A DNA stretch of 64,000 bases, taken from NCBI GenBank assembly GCA_963834945.1, contig CAWIDT010000004.1, forward strand, positions 496,001-560,000, written 5' to 3'. The notes under the pieces are model-generated. The model was not told the origin of the DNA and made no database searches. It saw nothing but the letters and a program-made list of their open reading frames with translations. Position numbers and translations under genes: made by a program. The DNA comes from R-RK-3 sp963834945. Lineage in GTDB: Bacteria > Pseudomonadota > Alphaproteobacteria > Rhizobiales > Rhodomicrobiaceae. Below, piece after piece: positions 45,364-53,180 of the stretch (its first letter is position 1; every line of letters begins with the position of its first letter).

Positions 45364-45954
45364 ATGGGGATGAGGCACGTGTCCAAGAGTGTTCCGATGA
45401 GCGTGGGCGCCCTGCGGCGGCGGGGCCGTTTGTGGGCGAAATTCGCGGCACTGCGCAGCGACAGGGGCGTGACCTTCGTGGAATTCGCGCTGATCGCGGT
45501 CCCGTTTTTTGTCATCCTGTTCGGCATTTTCGAGGTTGGCTTCGTATTCTGGGGCACCTACGAGCTGGAGAACGCAACCGAGGACGCCGCGCGCCAGATC
45601 CGCACCGGGCAAATCCAAGGGGCCGCCGGCGCGGCGACATTCAAGGCGGAGGTGTGCAAACGGGTGGTGCTTTTGTCCCGCTGCGCGACGGATCTCCGGC
45701 TCGATGTGCGCAGTTTCAATAGCTACGCGCAAGTGGTGGCCAACCCCGCCTCGCCGCTGGATGGCACGGGCAACCTCAAGGACGATTTCGGTTTCGCTCC
45801 GGGCGGCCCGCGCTCGATCGTGCTGGTGTCGACCTTCTATGAATGGCCGCTGATCAATCTGATGAGCAGCTACGGCCTGTCCAACATGGCCGGCGGCGAC
45901 CGGCTTCTGACCGCCACGGCCGCCTTCCGCAATGAATCGTTCCCAGCGAATTGA
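45364..45954 (+). CDS. tadE: TadE-type pseudopilin
   Basis: 196 residues. The TadE N-terminal motif RGVTFVEFALIAVPFFVILF has the Glu at +5 of the prepilin-like processing region and a single membrane helix, followed by GTYELENATEDAARQIRTGQ typical of the family. The periplasmic domain has two Cys. It shares a divergent 177-bp promoter region with the TadG-like gene and overlaps the next gene's possible TTG start. Confidence 0.85.
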   Translation: MGMRHVSKSVPMSVGALRRRGRLWAKFAALRSDRGVTFVEFALIAVPFFVILFGIFEVGFVFWGTYELENATEDAARQIRTGQIQGAAGAATFKAEVCKRVVLLSRCATDLRLDVRSFNSYAQVVANPASPLDGTGNLKDDFGFAPGGPRSIVLVSTFYEWPLINLMSSYGLSNMAGGDRLLTATAAFRNESFPAN

Positions 45955-45986
45955 ACGTGACCAAGGATAAACGGGGGAGGGACGCA

Positions 45987-46547
45987 ATGAGGCGATCGGG
46001 GTTTCTGCAAAGCGCCGCGCGGCGCTTGGGCCGGTCCGAGCAGGGCGTCACCATGATCGAATTCGGGCTGGTGTTCCCTGTCATGCTGTTGGTGTTCATC
46101 GGGATGGTGGAATTCGGCGAAGCGTTCAGCATCGACCGTAAGATCTCCAATGCGGCCAGCACCGTTGCCGATCTGGTATCGCAGGAAAGCACCATCACCA
46201 CGGCCGATCTTCAGGACATTGCCAATGTCGCAGCCGAGCTCGTCAAACCCTATCGCGCCGCGCCGCTCAGCCTGCGCATCTACAGTGTCGTGGCCGGCGA
46301 CGAGCCCGACGATGCCAAGCGTACCGCTAAAGTTGCGTGGACCTTTCCCGACAACATTCAGCCCGGCGTGGGTTCAATCTATCCTTTGCCGAATGGGCGC
46401 ATAACCGAGGCGAATTCCAGCCTCATCGTCACCGAAACATCTTACGCTTTCGCGCCCAGTGTGGGCTATTTCATCGGCAACATAACCCTGAACGGCGTCG
46501 CCTATTTCCGCCCTCGCCTAACCCGCGTCGTTGCCAAGACGAATTAG
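45987..46547 (+). CDS. TadE/TadF-type pseudopilin
   Basis: 186 residues. Pseudopilin motif EQGVTMIEFGLVFPVMLLVF, then a FGEAFSIDRKISNAASTVAD stretch like TadE/TadF proteins. I choose ATG at 45987 (MRRSGF) because GGGGGAGGG lies 5 nt upstream; TTG at 45951 overlapping the previous stop is the alternative. The stop TAG lies at the boundary of a short dispersed repeat copy. It belongs to the Tad trio here; core tad genes are outside the window. Confidence 0.82.
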   Translation: MRRSGFLQSAARRLGRSEQGVTMIEFGLVFPVMLLVFIGMVEFGEAFSIDRKISNAASTVADLVSQESTITTADLQDIANVAAELVKPYRAAPLSLRIYSVVAGDEPDDAKRTAKVAWTFPDNIQPGVGSIYPLPNGRITEANSSLIVTETSYAFAPSVGYFIGNITLNGVAYFRPRLTRVVAKTN

Positions 46548-46583
46548 CGCGGCGTTCCGATTCAATCGGAGCGGAAAAGGCCC
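46541..46583. repeat. Dispersed repeat, subfamily A copy 4 (distal part only)
   Basis: GAATTAGCGCGGCG, hairpin TTCCGATT-C-AATCGGAG, then CGGAAAAGGCCCT: this matches only the right portion of the copy at 23133. Its TTAG provides the TAG stop of the upstream pseudopilin gene. Confidence 0.7.
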
Positions 46584-46724
46584 TGATGGTGTGGCGATTG
46601 GCGGCGTCGCCGCACCGCCTTCACTCGGGAGAGAAATTCGCCTGCGTAATAGGCTTTGTTAAGGGGCGCAGGCGAAGAACAAGCAGCGGTGCCCTTGCCG
46701 GGCGCCCGCTGCCAGTGTGCAAAA

Positions 46725-46877
46725 TTACATTTTGCCGCAGGTCTTCGTGGCTGCGTCCCACTTCATCTTTGCCTTCTTGCAGGCCTTCTCGGTCTTGGGA
46801 GCGTCGGCTGCAAAAGCCGGAGCGGCCATAACGAGCAGGAAACCAGCAGCGACAGCTGCGTTGACGAGCTTCACCAT
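46725..46877 (-). CDS. 50-residue secreted protein
   Basis: Begins MVKLVNAAVAAGFLLVMAAP with a Sec signal peptide cleaved after AFAA, then a lysine-rich 25-residue mature peptide DAPKTEKACKKAKMKWDA plus ATKTCGKM, containing two cysteines that could form one disulfide. AAGGAG lies 7 nt before the ATG. A very short protein, easily missed by gene finders. Function unknown; the mature peptide is small, basic and exported. Confidence 0.75.
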   Translation of the reverse strand: MVKLVNAAVAAGFLLVMAAPAFAADAPKTEKACKKAKMKWDAATKTCGKM

Positions 46878-47184
46878 TGATAATCTCCTTGAACGATGAT
46901 CGGTCCATTTACGATGGTCCGCGATTCTGTTTACGCGAATTTTACGCCGGTGTCTAAGGCGATTAAGCGGAATTTGTATAAGAGTTTGCCAATAGCGATT
47001 TGGCGCAACATCAGCAAATTCGCCATGGATTTAACGCAATTGCTGCAATTTTGCCTCAATTGCGCCGGACTTACTTACGCTCATCGATCCGCAGCCGGAA
47101 AGGGCGGCGATCAATTCATCGCGCTACTGTGAAAAAAATGAATTCAACACCGTCTGCCCATTTAACAGGCGGGGTGCGCCAGCT
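46878..47184. other. Intergenic region, nothing recognised
   Basis: About 307 bp, more AT-rich than its neighbours, between the small secreted peptide gene and the kinase gene (both minus strand). It probably holds the promoter of the small gene. I see no RNA gene, coding sequence or clear terminator for the kinase gene's upstream side. Confidence 0.55.
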
Positions 47185-48180
47185 TCATAACAGAGTCGCG
47201 GCGCGCGCCAGATCCGCCAGCGATGTTTCCGGGCGGGGGCCGATATGCGAGATAATCTCCGCTGCGGCGATACTGGCCAGCCGCCCGCAGACATGCAAAT
47301 CAAGATTTCGCGCAAAGCCGAACAGGAAGCCTGCGGCATAAAGATCGCCCGCTCCGGTCGTATCGACGACGCGCGCCACCGGCTCCGCCTCCACCTGGAT
47401 GACCCGCTCCTGCGTGAGGATGAGCGACCCCTTCTCGCCGCGCGTCACCGCCGCCAGCGCGCAATCGGCACGCAAGGCCGCACAGGCCTCGGTCAGGTCG
47501 CCGGTTTCGTACAAGGTCAGCAGTTCGCGCTCATTGGCGAACAGGAGATCGACGCTGCCGCGGATGAAATCGAGGAAGGATTGTCGGTGCCGCTCGACGC
47601 AGAACGGGTCCGACAAGGTCAGCGCCACTGTCGTTTTCGCAGCCTTCGCGATCCCGGCGGCTTCGTTGAACGCCGCCTTGGCCGGCGGCCCGTCGAACGA
47701 ATAGCCCTCCAGATACAGCGTCTTGGCGGCGCCTATGAGATCGGCGTCGATCTCGCCGGCGCTCAATTCTGCCGCGGCGCCTAGATGCGTGCTCATGGTG
47801 CGCTCACCGTCGGGGGTGACCAGGATGAGGCAGCGGGCCGTCGGCGCGCTTCCCACGGCAGGCCGCGCGTCGAAGCCGACACCGATGGCGCGCAGATCAT
47901 GGGCGAAGATCTCCCCGAACTGATCGTCGGCGATCTTGCCCATGAACGCCGCCTTGCCGCCGAAAGAAGCCACCCCGACACAGCTATTGGGCACGGTGCC
48001 GCCGCTCACCTCCACCGCTATTCCCATCTCGCCATAGAGCCGCGCCGCTTCCGCCGCATCGATGAGGCGCATCGTACCCTTTTCCAGCCCCTGCGCGGTG
48101 ATGAAGGCGTCGTCGCAGCGGGCGATGATATCCACAATCGCGCTGCCGAGGCCCACGACGTCATAAAGCGGCTGCACCAT
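47185..48180 (-). CDS. PfkB-family carbohydrate/nucleoside kinase, adenosine kinase-like
   Basis: 331-residue ribokinase-fold kinase. Opening YDVVGLGSAIVDII, substrate loop SGGTVPNSCVGVASFGG, and the anion-hole/catalytic motif VVDTTGAGDLYAAGFLFG (catalytic Asp). The N-terminal form and length are like bacterial adenosine kinase-type PfkB proteins, but the nucleoside specificity is inferred. Its start overlaps the 3' end of nth by 20 bp, so the pair is translationally linked. Confidence 0.82.
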   Translation of the reverse strand: MVQPLYDVVGLGSAIVDIIARCDDAFITAQGLEKGTMRLIDAAEAARLYGEMGIAVEVSGGTVPNSCVGVASFGGKAAFMGKIADDQFGEIFAHDLRAIGVGFDARPAVGSAPTARCLILVTPDGERTMSTHLGAAAELSAGEIDADLIGAAKTLYLEGYSFDGPPAKAAFNEAAGIAKAAKTTVALTLSDPFCVERHRQSFLDFIRGSVDLLFANERELLTLYETGDLTEACAALRADCALAAVTRGEKGSLILTQERVIQVEAEPVARVVDTTGAGDLYAAGFLFGFARNLDLHVCGRLASIAAAEIISHIGPRPETSLADLARAATLL

Positions 48181-48940
48181 CGAGCGATCCTTTATCGGTT
48201 CTGAAATCTTGCGGCGTGGTCTTGGCCTTGAAGCGGCAGATGTCGGCGATCAGGCAGCGCGGGCATTCCGGCTTGCGCGCCTTGCAGACATAACGGCCGT
48301 GCAGGATGAGCCAATGATGCGCGTGCAGCATGAACTCCGTCGGCACTACCCGCTCCAGCCCCATCTCCACATCGAACGGCGTCTTGCCGGGCGCCAGGCC
48401 AGTGCGGTTGGCCACCCGGAAGATATGCGTGTCCACCGCCATGGTGGGCTGGCCGAAGGCGACGTTCAGCACCACATTCGCGGTTTTCCGCCCGACGCCG
48501 GGCAGCGCCTCCAGCGCCTCGCGGTCCTCCGGCACGATGCCGCCATGCACCTCGACCAGTTGGCGCGACAGCGCGATGACGTTCTTGGCCTTGTTCCGGT
48601 AAAGCCCGATGGTCTTGATCGCGTCCTGCACCCGCTCCTGGCCCAGCGCCAGCATCTTTGCCGGCGTGTCCGCCTCCGCGAACAGGGCGCGGGTCGCCTT
48701 GTTCACCCCGGCATCGGTCGCCTGGGCCGAAAGCACCACCGCCACCAGCAGCGTGAACGGGTTCACATAGGCGAGTTCGCTCTTGGGGTCGGGTTCGGCC
48801 TCGCGGAATCGGCGGAACATCTCCTGCACCTCCGCCGGGCCAAGCACCGCGCTCTTGCCCTTCGGGATTCCGCTTTTGCGGACGGCCGCGAATTTTGTTA
48901 TTTCCCGCCCATGGCCTTGTCGCTTATTTTTGGCGTTCAT
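48161..48940 (-). CDS. nth: Endonuclease III
   Basis: 259-residue base-excision glycosylase/AP lyase acting on oxidised pyrimidines. Helix-hairpin-helix LPGVGRKTANVV with the catalytic Lys, catalytic Asp in MAVDTHIFRVANR, and the 4Fe-4S motif CKARKPECPRCLIADIC. An N-terminal extension of about 35 residues is basic. The first ATG shares CATG with the start of the divergent DUF2244 gene, so the true start may lie further in. Confidence 0.95.
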   Translation of the reverse strand: MNAKNKRQGHGREITKFAAVRKSGIPKGKSAVLGPAEVQEMFRRFREAEPDPKSELAYVNPFTLLVAVVLSAQATDAGVNKATRALFAEADTPAKMLALGQERVQDAIKTIGLYRNKAKNVIALSRQLVEVHGGIVPEDREALEALPGVGRKTANVVLNVAFGQPTMAVDTHIFRVANRTGLAPGKTPFDVEMGLERVVPTEFMLHAHHWLILHGRYVCKARKPECPRCLIADICRFKAKTTPQDFRTDKGSLDGAAAL

Positions 48941-49427
48941 GAGTTCTCAGCACACAGTCACCACGCCGGACTCCCGTTTCAGCGCAGTCTTGCTGCCCCA
49001 TCGCTCGCTTGGGCGCAAGGGGTTTGTCATGTTGATGGGGGTCATCAGCGGCGTCAGCTTCCTGACCGGCATCGCCTTCTACATGAAAGGCGCCTGGCCG
49101 GTGCTCGGCTTTTTCGGCGTCGACGTGGCGCTCGTCTACGGCGCCTTCCGGCTCAATTACCGCGCCGCGCGCATCTATGAAACGGTGGTGCTGAGCGAGG
49201 CCGAGCTGAAGGTGACCCGCTTCCACCCCTCCGGCCGCGCCGAAAGCTGGAGCTTCAACCCCTATTGGGTGCGCCTCGACCTGGAAGAGAGCGACTCAAG
49301 CGCAAACCGCCTCAGCCTGCGCTCACACGGCCGCGTGCTCCCCTTCGGCATTTTCCTCAGCAACGACGAACGCCGCGGCTTCGCCCACGCATTGAAAGCC
49401 GCGCTGAACGATATGCGGCGGGGTTGA
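48939..49427 (+). CDS. DUF2244 membrane protein
   Basis: 162 residues. Two hydrophobic segments (FVMLMGVISGVSFLTGIAF and AWPVLGFFGVDVALVYGAF) followed by a conserved cytoplasmic part with ARIYETVVLSEAELKV, WSFNPYWVRLDLEE and GIFLSNDERRGFAHAL. This is the DUF2244 pattern; function unknown. The ATG overlaps the divergent nth start by 2 bp. Confidence 0.85.
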   Translation: MSSQHTVTTPDSRFSAVLLPHRSLGRKGFVMLMGVISGVSFLTGIAFYMKGAWPVLGFFGVDVALVYGAFRLNYRAARIYETVVLSEAELKVTRFHPSGRAESWSFNPYWVRLDLEESDSSANRLSLRSHGRVLPFGIFLSNDERRGFAHALKAALNDMRRG

Positions 49428-49586
49428 GGGGGAAGTCATATATTAAGGAGTTTGGTAGCCGAAGGCTTGGTCATAGCCTGGAACGGCACGGCGTGCCCAC
49501 CGATGCGGATACTTGCTGACATGCTTAACGTGGCCAAAGTGGCGGAGAAAGCAGCTTTAATAATACAGCTTCACGCCGAACGTGCA

Positions 49587-49624
49587 CTATACTAACCACG
49601 CCGATCAATCGGCGTGGTTAGTAT
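49587..49624 (+). terminator. Perfect 18-bp-arm hairpin at the edge of the AT-rich islet
   Basis: Left arm TATACTAACCACGCCGAT, loop CA, and an exactly complementary right arm ATCGGCGTGGTTAGTATA. On the plus strand it is followed by AAAATCTTTTATTTTTTG, so it can terminate transcripts coming from the DUF2244 side. Its length and perfection also fit an insertion boundary. Confidence 0.6.
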
Positions 49625-49632
49625 AAAATCTT

Positions 49633-50454
49633 TTATTTTTTGTTTAAAAAGTACGGCCATTTCTCGTTGGCTGGACTGTATTGCACAAGTATGACTCTGT
49701 TCTTGGCCTCTTCAATATCAGGCGATAATCCGACCTTAACTCTACCCACCATGTTGGTAGCCTTGGCTGGAATAGGCGGAGCGAGCTCAACAAGCTCTGC
49801 GACCCACGTTTGACTAGGAATGCGAGATGTTACCGGCTTATTCTCCCAATCGGTTTCGACCCAACGATCAGGATTGTCGCCGGTCCATCCCGTTTGGTAT
49901 GTCCTCTGTCGAACGGAGGATAAAAATAAAGGAATGCCGACACGTTCGTAGTTCAGAACTGCCCGACCCAACCTAAAAACGGATGGATTGTTGATGCTCC
50001 ACGATGGAGGGCTCTGGACATAAATTTGAGCAATGAAGCCTGACAAAGCTCCGGGATGCACGGCAATGCGTTCAATTGGCGCGTGCAGATCTGGATGCTT
50101 GTCAAATATTAAATAGACACCCAGCAACAATACGGCGAACATTGCCGCCATAAAAGAGCGAACAGACGAAGACTTTAGCATAGCGCGTTTTCGGGTAGCA
50201 ATCTTCTCCTGAGTTTCTCTACCTCTTAACGCTGGACGATTTGTTCGGAGAGCAATGACCGCCGCAGTTCTCGTCTTGGGATCGCTCACTGATGAGTCCA
50301 CGCGCAGTAGTTTTTTGACTTTCTCCTGAGCGCTTCGGATTTCGCTGAGCGGTACTAATGATTGAACCGCATCATCTGGCGAATGAAGTATTCTTCCAAT
50401 CACCATAGCGTCAATAATCGCGTTAACCTCCCCAGTTGACTTTAGCTTATTCAT
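49633..50454 (-). CDS. Single-TM protein coupled to an ECF-like sigma factor (putative anti-sigma)
   Basis: 273 residues. N-terminal cytoplasmic part of about 100 residues, one membrane segment (SFMAAMFAVLLLGVYLIF, about 101-118), and a C-terminal extracytoplasmic domain of about 150 residues. No known anti-sigma family is recognised. AGGAGTG lies 6 nt before the ATG. The start overlaps the sigma gene stop as ATGA. Topology and coupling suggest a membrane-bound partner or anti-sigma. Codon and base use are AT-rich compared with neighbours. Confidence 0.6.
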   Translation of the reverse strand: MNKLKSTGEVNAIIDAMVIGRILHSPDDAVQSLVPLSEIRSAQEKVKKLLRVDSSVSDPKTRTAAVIALRTNRPALRGRETQEKIATRKRAMLKSSSVRSFMAAMFAVLLLGVYLIFDKHPDLHAPIERIAVHPGALSGFIAQIYVQSPPSWSINNPSVFRLGRAVLNYERVGIPLFLSSVRQRTYQTGWTGDNPDRWVETDWENKPVTSRIPSQTWVAELVELAPPIPAKATNMVGRVKVGLSPDIEEAKNRVILVQYSPANEKWPYFLNKK

Positions 50455-51056
50455 TGGACACTCCTTCCGAATTCTGAACACCTGCGGAGTTTAATATGTT
50501 TTACTGCTCTCTTCAGCTTTTTCCTGAGAGTAGCCAATTGTTTTTTCGTGATTGAAAGTTCCTTGCATATCTCTTCTCCTTCCATTTCCTCGCCTATGGC
50601 GTCTATCAATTGCCTTAGCAAGAAATCTTCAGAAACAATATCAACAATTTCAACAATATCTCGCGTGTTTACGATTCTAGAAAGCGCTTTCAACTCTGGG
50701 TTTTCCTGACTCGCCCATATAAAATCAATCCACTGCTGCATCCGCATCGGATCGTCTTCGATTCCACTACCCTCTGAGGCAATACTTCTCATGGTTCCTA
50801 TGAGACACTCGATCACAGAGTATTTGCGACTGAACTGTCGCCGGCCGTCCGTTACCCGGTCAAGGGCTTCAACCCATAATACTCTCTTAGTTTTACTTCG
50901 AGCGGAAAAGCGGTTTTCCGCAAGTAGAATCTTGCTCCAATCAGCTTCTACTAGATTAGCCATAGTTAATTTTACCTCGTCCGCACTATAGAACCCATGT
51001 GAATTTTCGTCATCATGTCCAGGGTCTTCGATATTAATCGGATTTGTTGTCACCAC
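50451..51056 (-). CDS. ECF-like sigma factor, divergent
   Basis: 201 residues. The middle region (RVLWVEALDRVTDGRRQFSR, then VIECLIGTMRSIAS) resembles the region-2-like part of a group of small alphaproteobacterial sigma factors that read EAL-RAL-GRR-W and MRSIAS. The C terminus (EEICKELSITKKQLATLRKK) fits a region-4 helix-turn-helix. The start appears to be GTG (VVTTNPIN). Overlaps the downstream membrane-protein gene. It lies in an AT-rich islet, so recent acquisition is likely. Confidence 0.6.
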   Translation of the reverse strand: MVTTNPINIEDPGHDDENSHGFYSADEVKLTMANLVEADWSKILLAENRFSARSKTKRVLWVEALDRVTDGRRQFSRKYSVIECLIGTMRSIASEGSGIEDDPMRMQQWIDFIWASQENPELKALSRIVNTRDIVEIVDIVSEDFLLRQLIDAIGEEMEGEEICKELSITKKQLATLRKKLKRAVKHIKLRRCSEFGRSVQ

Positions 51057-51281
51057 GAACCTCGCTGACCTTTGTTATTATTTGGCCTGCCCAGTTACCA
51101 GAAAATATAATGAGTCTCTCACGCCCCCGGATAAGGAGCCGATATCGTCTCCGTCGCCTCAAATTGAAACACTATATTATATGCGCTGGCGCGTGCGTGC
51201 GCGGACACCCGCAATAAAGATTTTCCGAATGGTCTGCTTTCTCCGCATACGTTAATGCGGGATACCGATAGGAGATGCGGA

Positions 51282-51605
51282 GTGATAGACACCGAAGTGT
51301 GCACACAAATAATCACGAGTGTTTTGGATAACGTTCGGCTTTTTTTATTTGTACAAAACGGTAACGTTGTTCTAATTGGAGTTTCTACATTCCTGCTAAT
51401 CATTCTTAGGATGAGAAAACTCGGAGGAATAGTGCGGATTATAGGCGAGACGGTATCGCTGTTCGCTGTTTGCTGGTTCCTCTTTACCTTAATGATTTTA
51501 GCAACCGCTCACCGGGCATCGGTCGAGGCGAATATGCTGAGGATTTGGGACTGCGCTCACATCCTGCCTGACGCGACATCCGCTCTCAGCCCCAGCGGGC
51601 GATGA
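51282..51605 (+). CDS. Hypothetical small membrane protein
   Basis: 107 residues from GTG at 51282, which has AGGAG 7 nt upstream; an ATG lies 9 codons earlier. Two hydrophobic segments: VVLIGVSTFLLIILRMRK and TVSLFAVCWFLFTLMILAT. No family recognised. Shares the AT-rich composition of the sigma islet and diverges from it. Confidence 0.4.
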   Translation: MIDTEVCTQIITSVLDNVRLFLFVQNGNVVLIGVSTFLLIILRMRKLGGIVRIIGETVSLFAVCWFLFTLMILATAHRASVEANMLRIWDCAHILPDATSALSPSGR

Positions 51606-51640
51606 GCCGATGCTGTGAAAGCGTCCTAAGCCTCGACGCG

Positions 51641-51835
51641 CGCCAGATCAACTCAGAAACGGCGGATTGACCACCAGGAAAAACGCATTGAACATCAACA
51701 GAGTGCCCAGCCCTCGGCCGATCCACAGCAACAGCTGCGTCCCGAGCCCGAGCGACGAGAACGCCGGCACGATGGCGATCTGCAGCGTGCCTTGCGCTTA
51801 GTCGAAATAACGATCGCGCCTCAGCGCCATGTCGC
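51641..51835 (-). pseudogene. Decayed C-terminal fragment of a DUF4337-type protein
   Basis: About 195 bp closely matching the 3' end of the intact gene at 53137-53721, starting gatcaactca in both. Translated, it reads RDRYFD, a stop codon (cttag on the plus strand), then AQGTLQIAIVPAFSSLGLG and TQLLLWIGRGLG, with a small in-frame deletion before LLMFNAFFL. It represents a partial duplicate lacking the N-terminal two thirds. Confidence 0.75.
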
Positions 51836-51843
51836 CTGCACGG

Positions 51844-52272
51844 TCAACCCGCCGTTTCGCGCGCCCAATGATAGTGTGGCGCACGTTCCCCGCGCAGAAA
51901 GCGAATGGCGTCCGTCGCGTCGACGACCATCGAGATCAGGTTGGTGACAAACAGCAGAAGCAGCCAATGGGCCAAGGCCGGCTGCGATTGGATGCTGTCG
52001 AGCCGCGTCGCCATCCAGGCGAACATCGGGACCCACAGAATATGTGTCGCGCCCAGGATGCGGGTGAATCCGCCGCGTTGATAGAGCAGCGTTTGAGCGG
52101 CCACGGCGATGCCCGTCACCCCCAGAACCACCTGCGCCTCGATATGCGTGATGAAAAACAGGCAGGCGGCGTTCACTCCGACCAGCCAGACGCACCACAG
52201 GCGCGGCAGCCAGCGAAACCTCAGATAGACCACCCCGAAAAGTTCAGCCATGCTTCTCAGAAATCCGATCAT
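51844..52272 (-). CDS. Multi-pass membrane protein of unknown function
   Basis: 142 residues with about four hydrophobic segments (WLPRLWCVWLVGVNAACLFF, VVLGVTGIAVAAQTLLY, ILWVPMFAWMATRL and LAHWLLLLFVTNLISMVVD). No family recognised. ATG ending 52272 is chosen because GGAGACG precedes it; an ATG four codons upstream is also possible. It diverges from the HxlR-family regulator across an inverted repeat, suggesting it is the regulator's target. Confidence 0.65.
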   Translation of the reverse strand: MIGFLRSMAELFGVVYLRFRWLPRLWCVWLVGVNAACLFFITHIEAQVVLGVTGIAVAAQTLLYQRGGFTRILGATHILWVPMFAWMATRLDSIQSQPALAHWLLLLFVTNLISMVVDATDAIRFLRGERAPHYHWARETAG

Positions 52273-52364
52273 TTTCGTCTCCATTGCAACTGGGCCGGTT
52301 CGGCCTTGGCAGCGCAGCAGAGCCGTTCTGCTCGCTTGAAAATACTGCTGGATACGGTGCAATG

Positions 52365-52383
52365 AACTACGGATTGCGTAGTT
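52365..52383. promoter_or_regulatory. 19-bp inverted repeat, candidate HxlR operator
   Basis: AACTACG-GATTG-CGTAGTT has perfect 7-bp arms and a 5-nt centre, located 39 bp upstream of the regulator's ATG and about 93 bp upstream of the divergent membrane gene's start. Such a site could serve both promoters. Binding is inferred. Confidence 0.55.
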
Positions 52384-52421
52384 GCGGGCGAGGCGGCTAA
52401 AATTCGGACAGAAGGCGCGTC

Positions 52422-53180
52422 ATGACGAAATACGGACAGTTTTGCCCGATCGCGAAATCGGCGGAGATACTCGGTGACCCTTGGTCGATCCTGATCGTCC
52501 GCGAACTGCTTTTGGGAAGCACGCGATTCAGCACCCTGCAAAAGGGCCTGCCGCGAATTTCGCCGACCGTGCTCAACACCCGGCTGAAAGAGCTTGAACA
52601 ACGCGGCGTGATCCTCAAACGGCGCCAGAACGGCCAGCGCGGGCATGAATATCGCCTGACCGCCGCGGGCAGGGAATTGTCCTCGGTGATCGAGGTGCTC
52701 GCCGTCTGGGGCATGCGTTGGGCAAGGGACGAAATGGCCCCGGACGATTTCGACGTGACCTTCCTCATGTTCGACATTCAGCGGCGCATCGACACGGCTG
52801 CGCTTCCCGATGGCGAGAGCGTCATTTGCTTCAGCTTTCCCGATCTCGACGCCTTCGGGCGCTGGTGGCTGGTCTGCAAGGGATCTGAGGTCGATCTGTG
52901 TTACGCGGACCCCGGAAAAGACGTGGATTTGTATGTCACCGGAACATCCCGCCACATGATCGAAGTCTGGATGGGCGACATTCCGCTCAATGCGGCGCTG
53001 AAGTCGGAGGCGATCCAGCTCATCGGCGATGCCTATCTGCGCCGGGCTTTTCCCAAATGGTTCGCACTTTCCTTGACCGCGCGGACGCCGAGGCCGACGC
53101 CGCGCGAAAGACTGGCGGACGAGGCACCGCGCCGGATCAACTCAAAAACGGCAAATTCACCAGCAGGAAAAACGCGTTGA
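52422..53180 (+). CDS. HxlR-family transcriptional regulator with SCP2-like C-terminal domain
   Basis: 252 residues. N-terminal HxlR winged helix: YGQFCPIAKSAEILGDPWSI, then LIVRELLLGSTRFSTLQKGL and TRLKELEQRGVILKRR. The C-terminal half (FLMFDIQRRIDTAALPDGES onward, VDLYVTGTSRHMIEVWMGDI) resembles a sterol-carrier-like ligand domain found in a subset of HxlR proteins. The last 14 residues read into the 3' end of the convergent DUF4337 gene and may be non-native. Confidence 0.82.
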   Translation: MTKYGQFCPIAKSAEILGDPWSILIVRELLLGSTRFSTLQKGLPRISPTVLNTRLKELEQRGVILKRRQNGQRGHEYRLTAAGRELSSVIEVLAVWGMRWARDEMAPDDFDVTFLMFDIQRRIDTAALPDGESVICFSFPDLDAFGRWWLVCKGSEVDLCYADPGKDVDLYVTGTSRHMIEVWMGDIPLNAALKSEAIQLIGDAYLRRAFPKWFALSLTARTPRPTPRERLADEAPRRINSKTANSPAGKTR

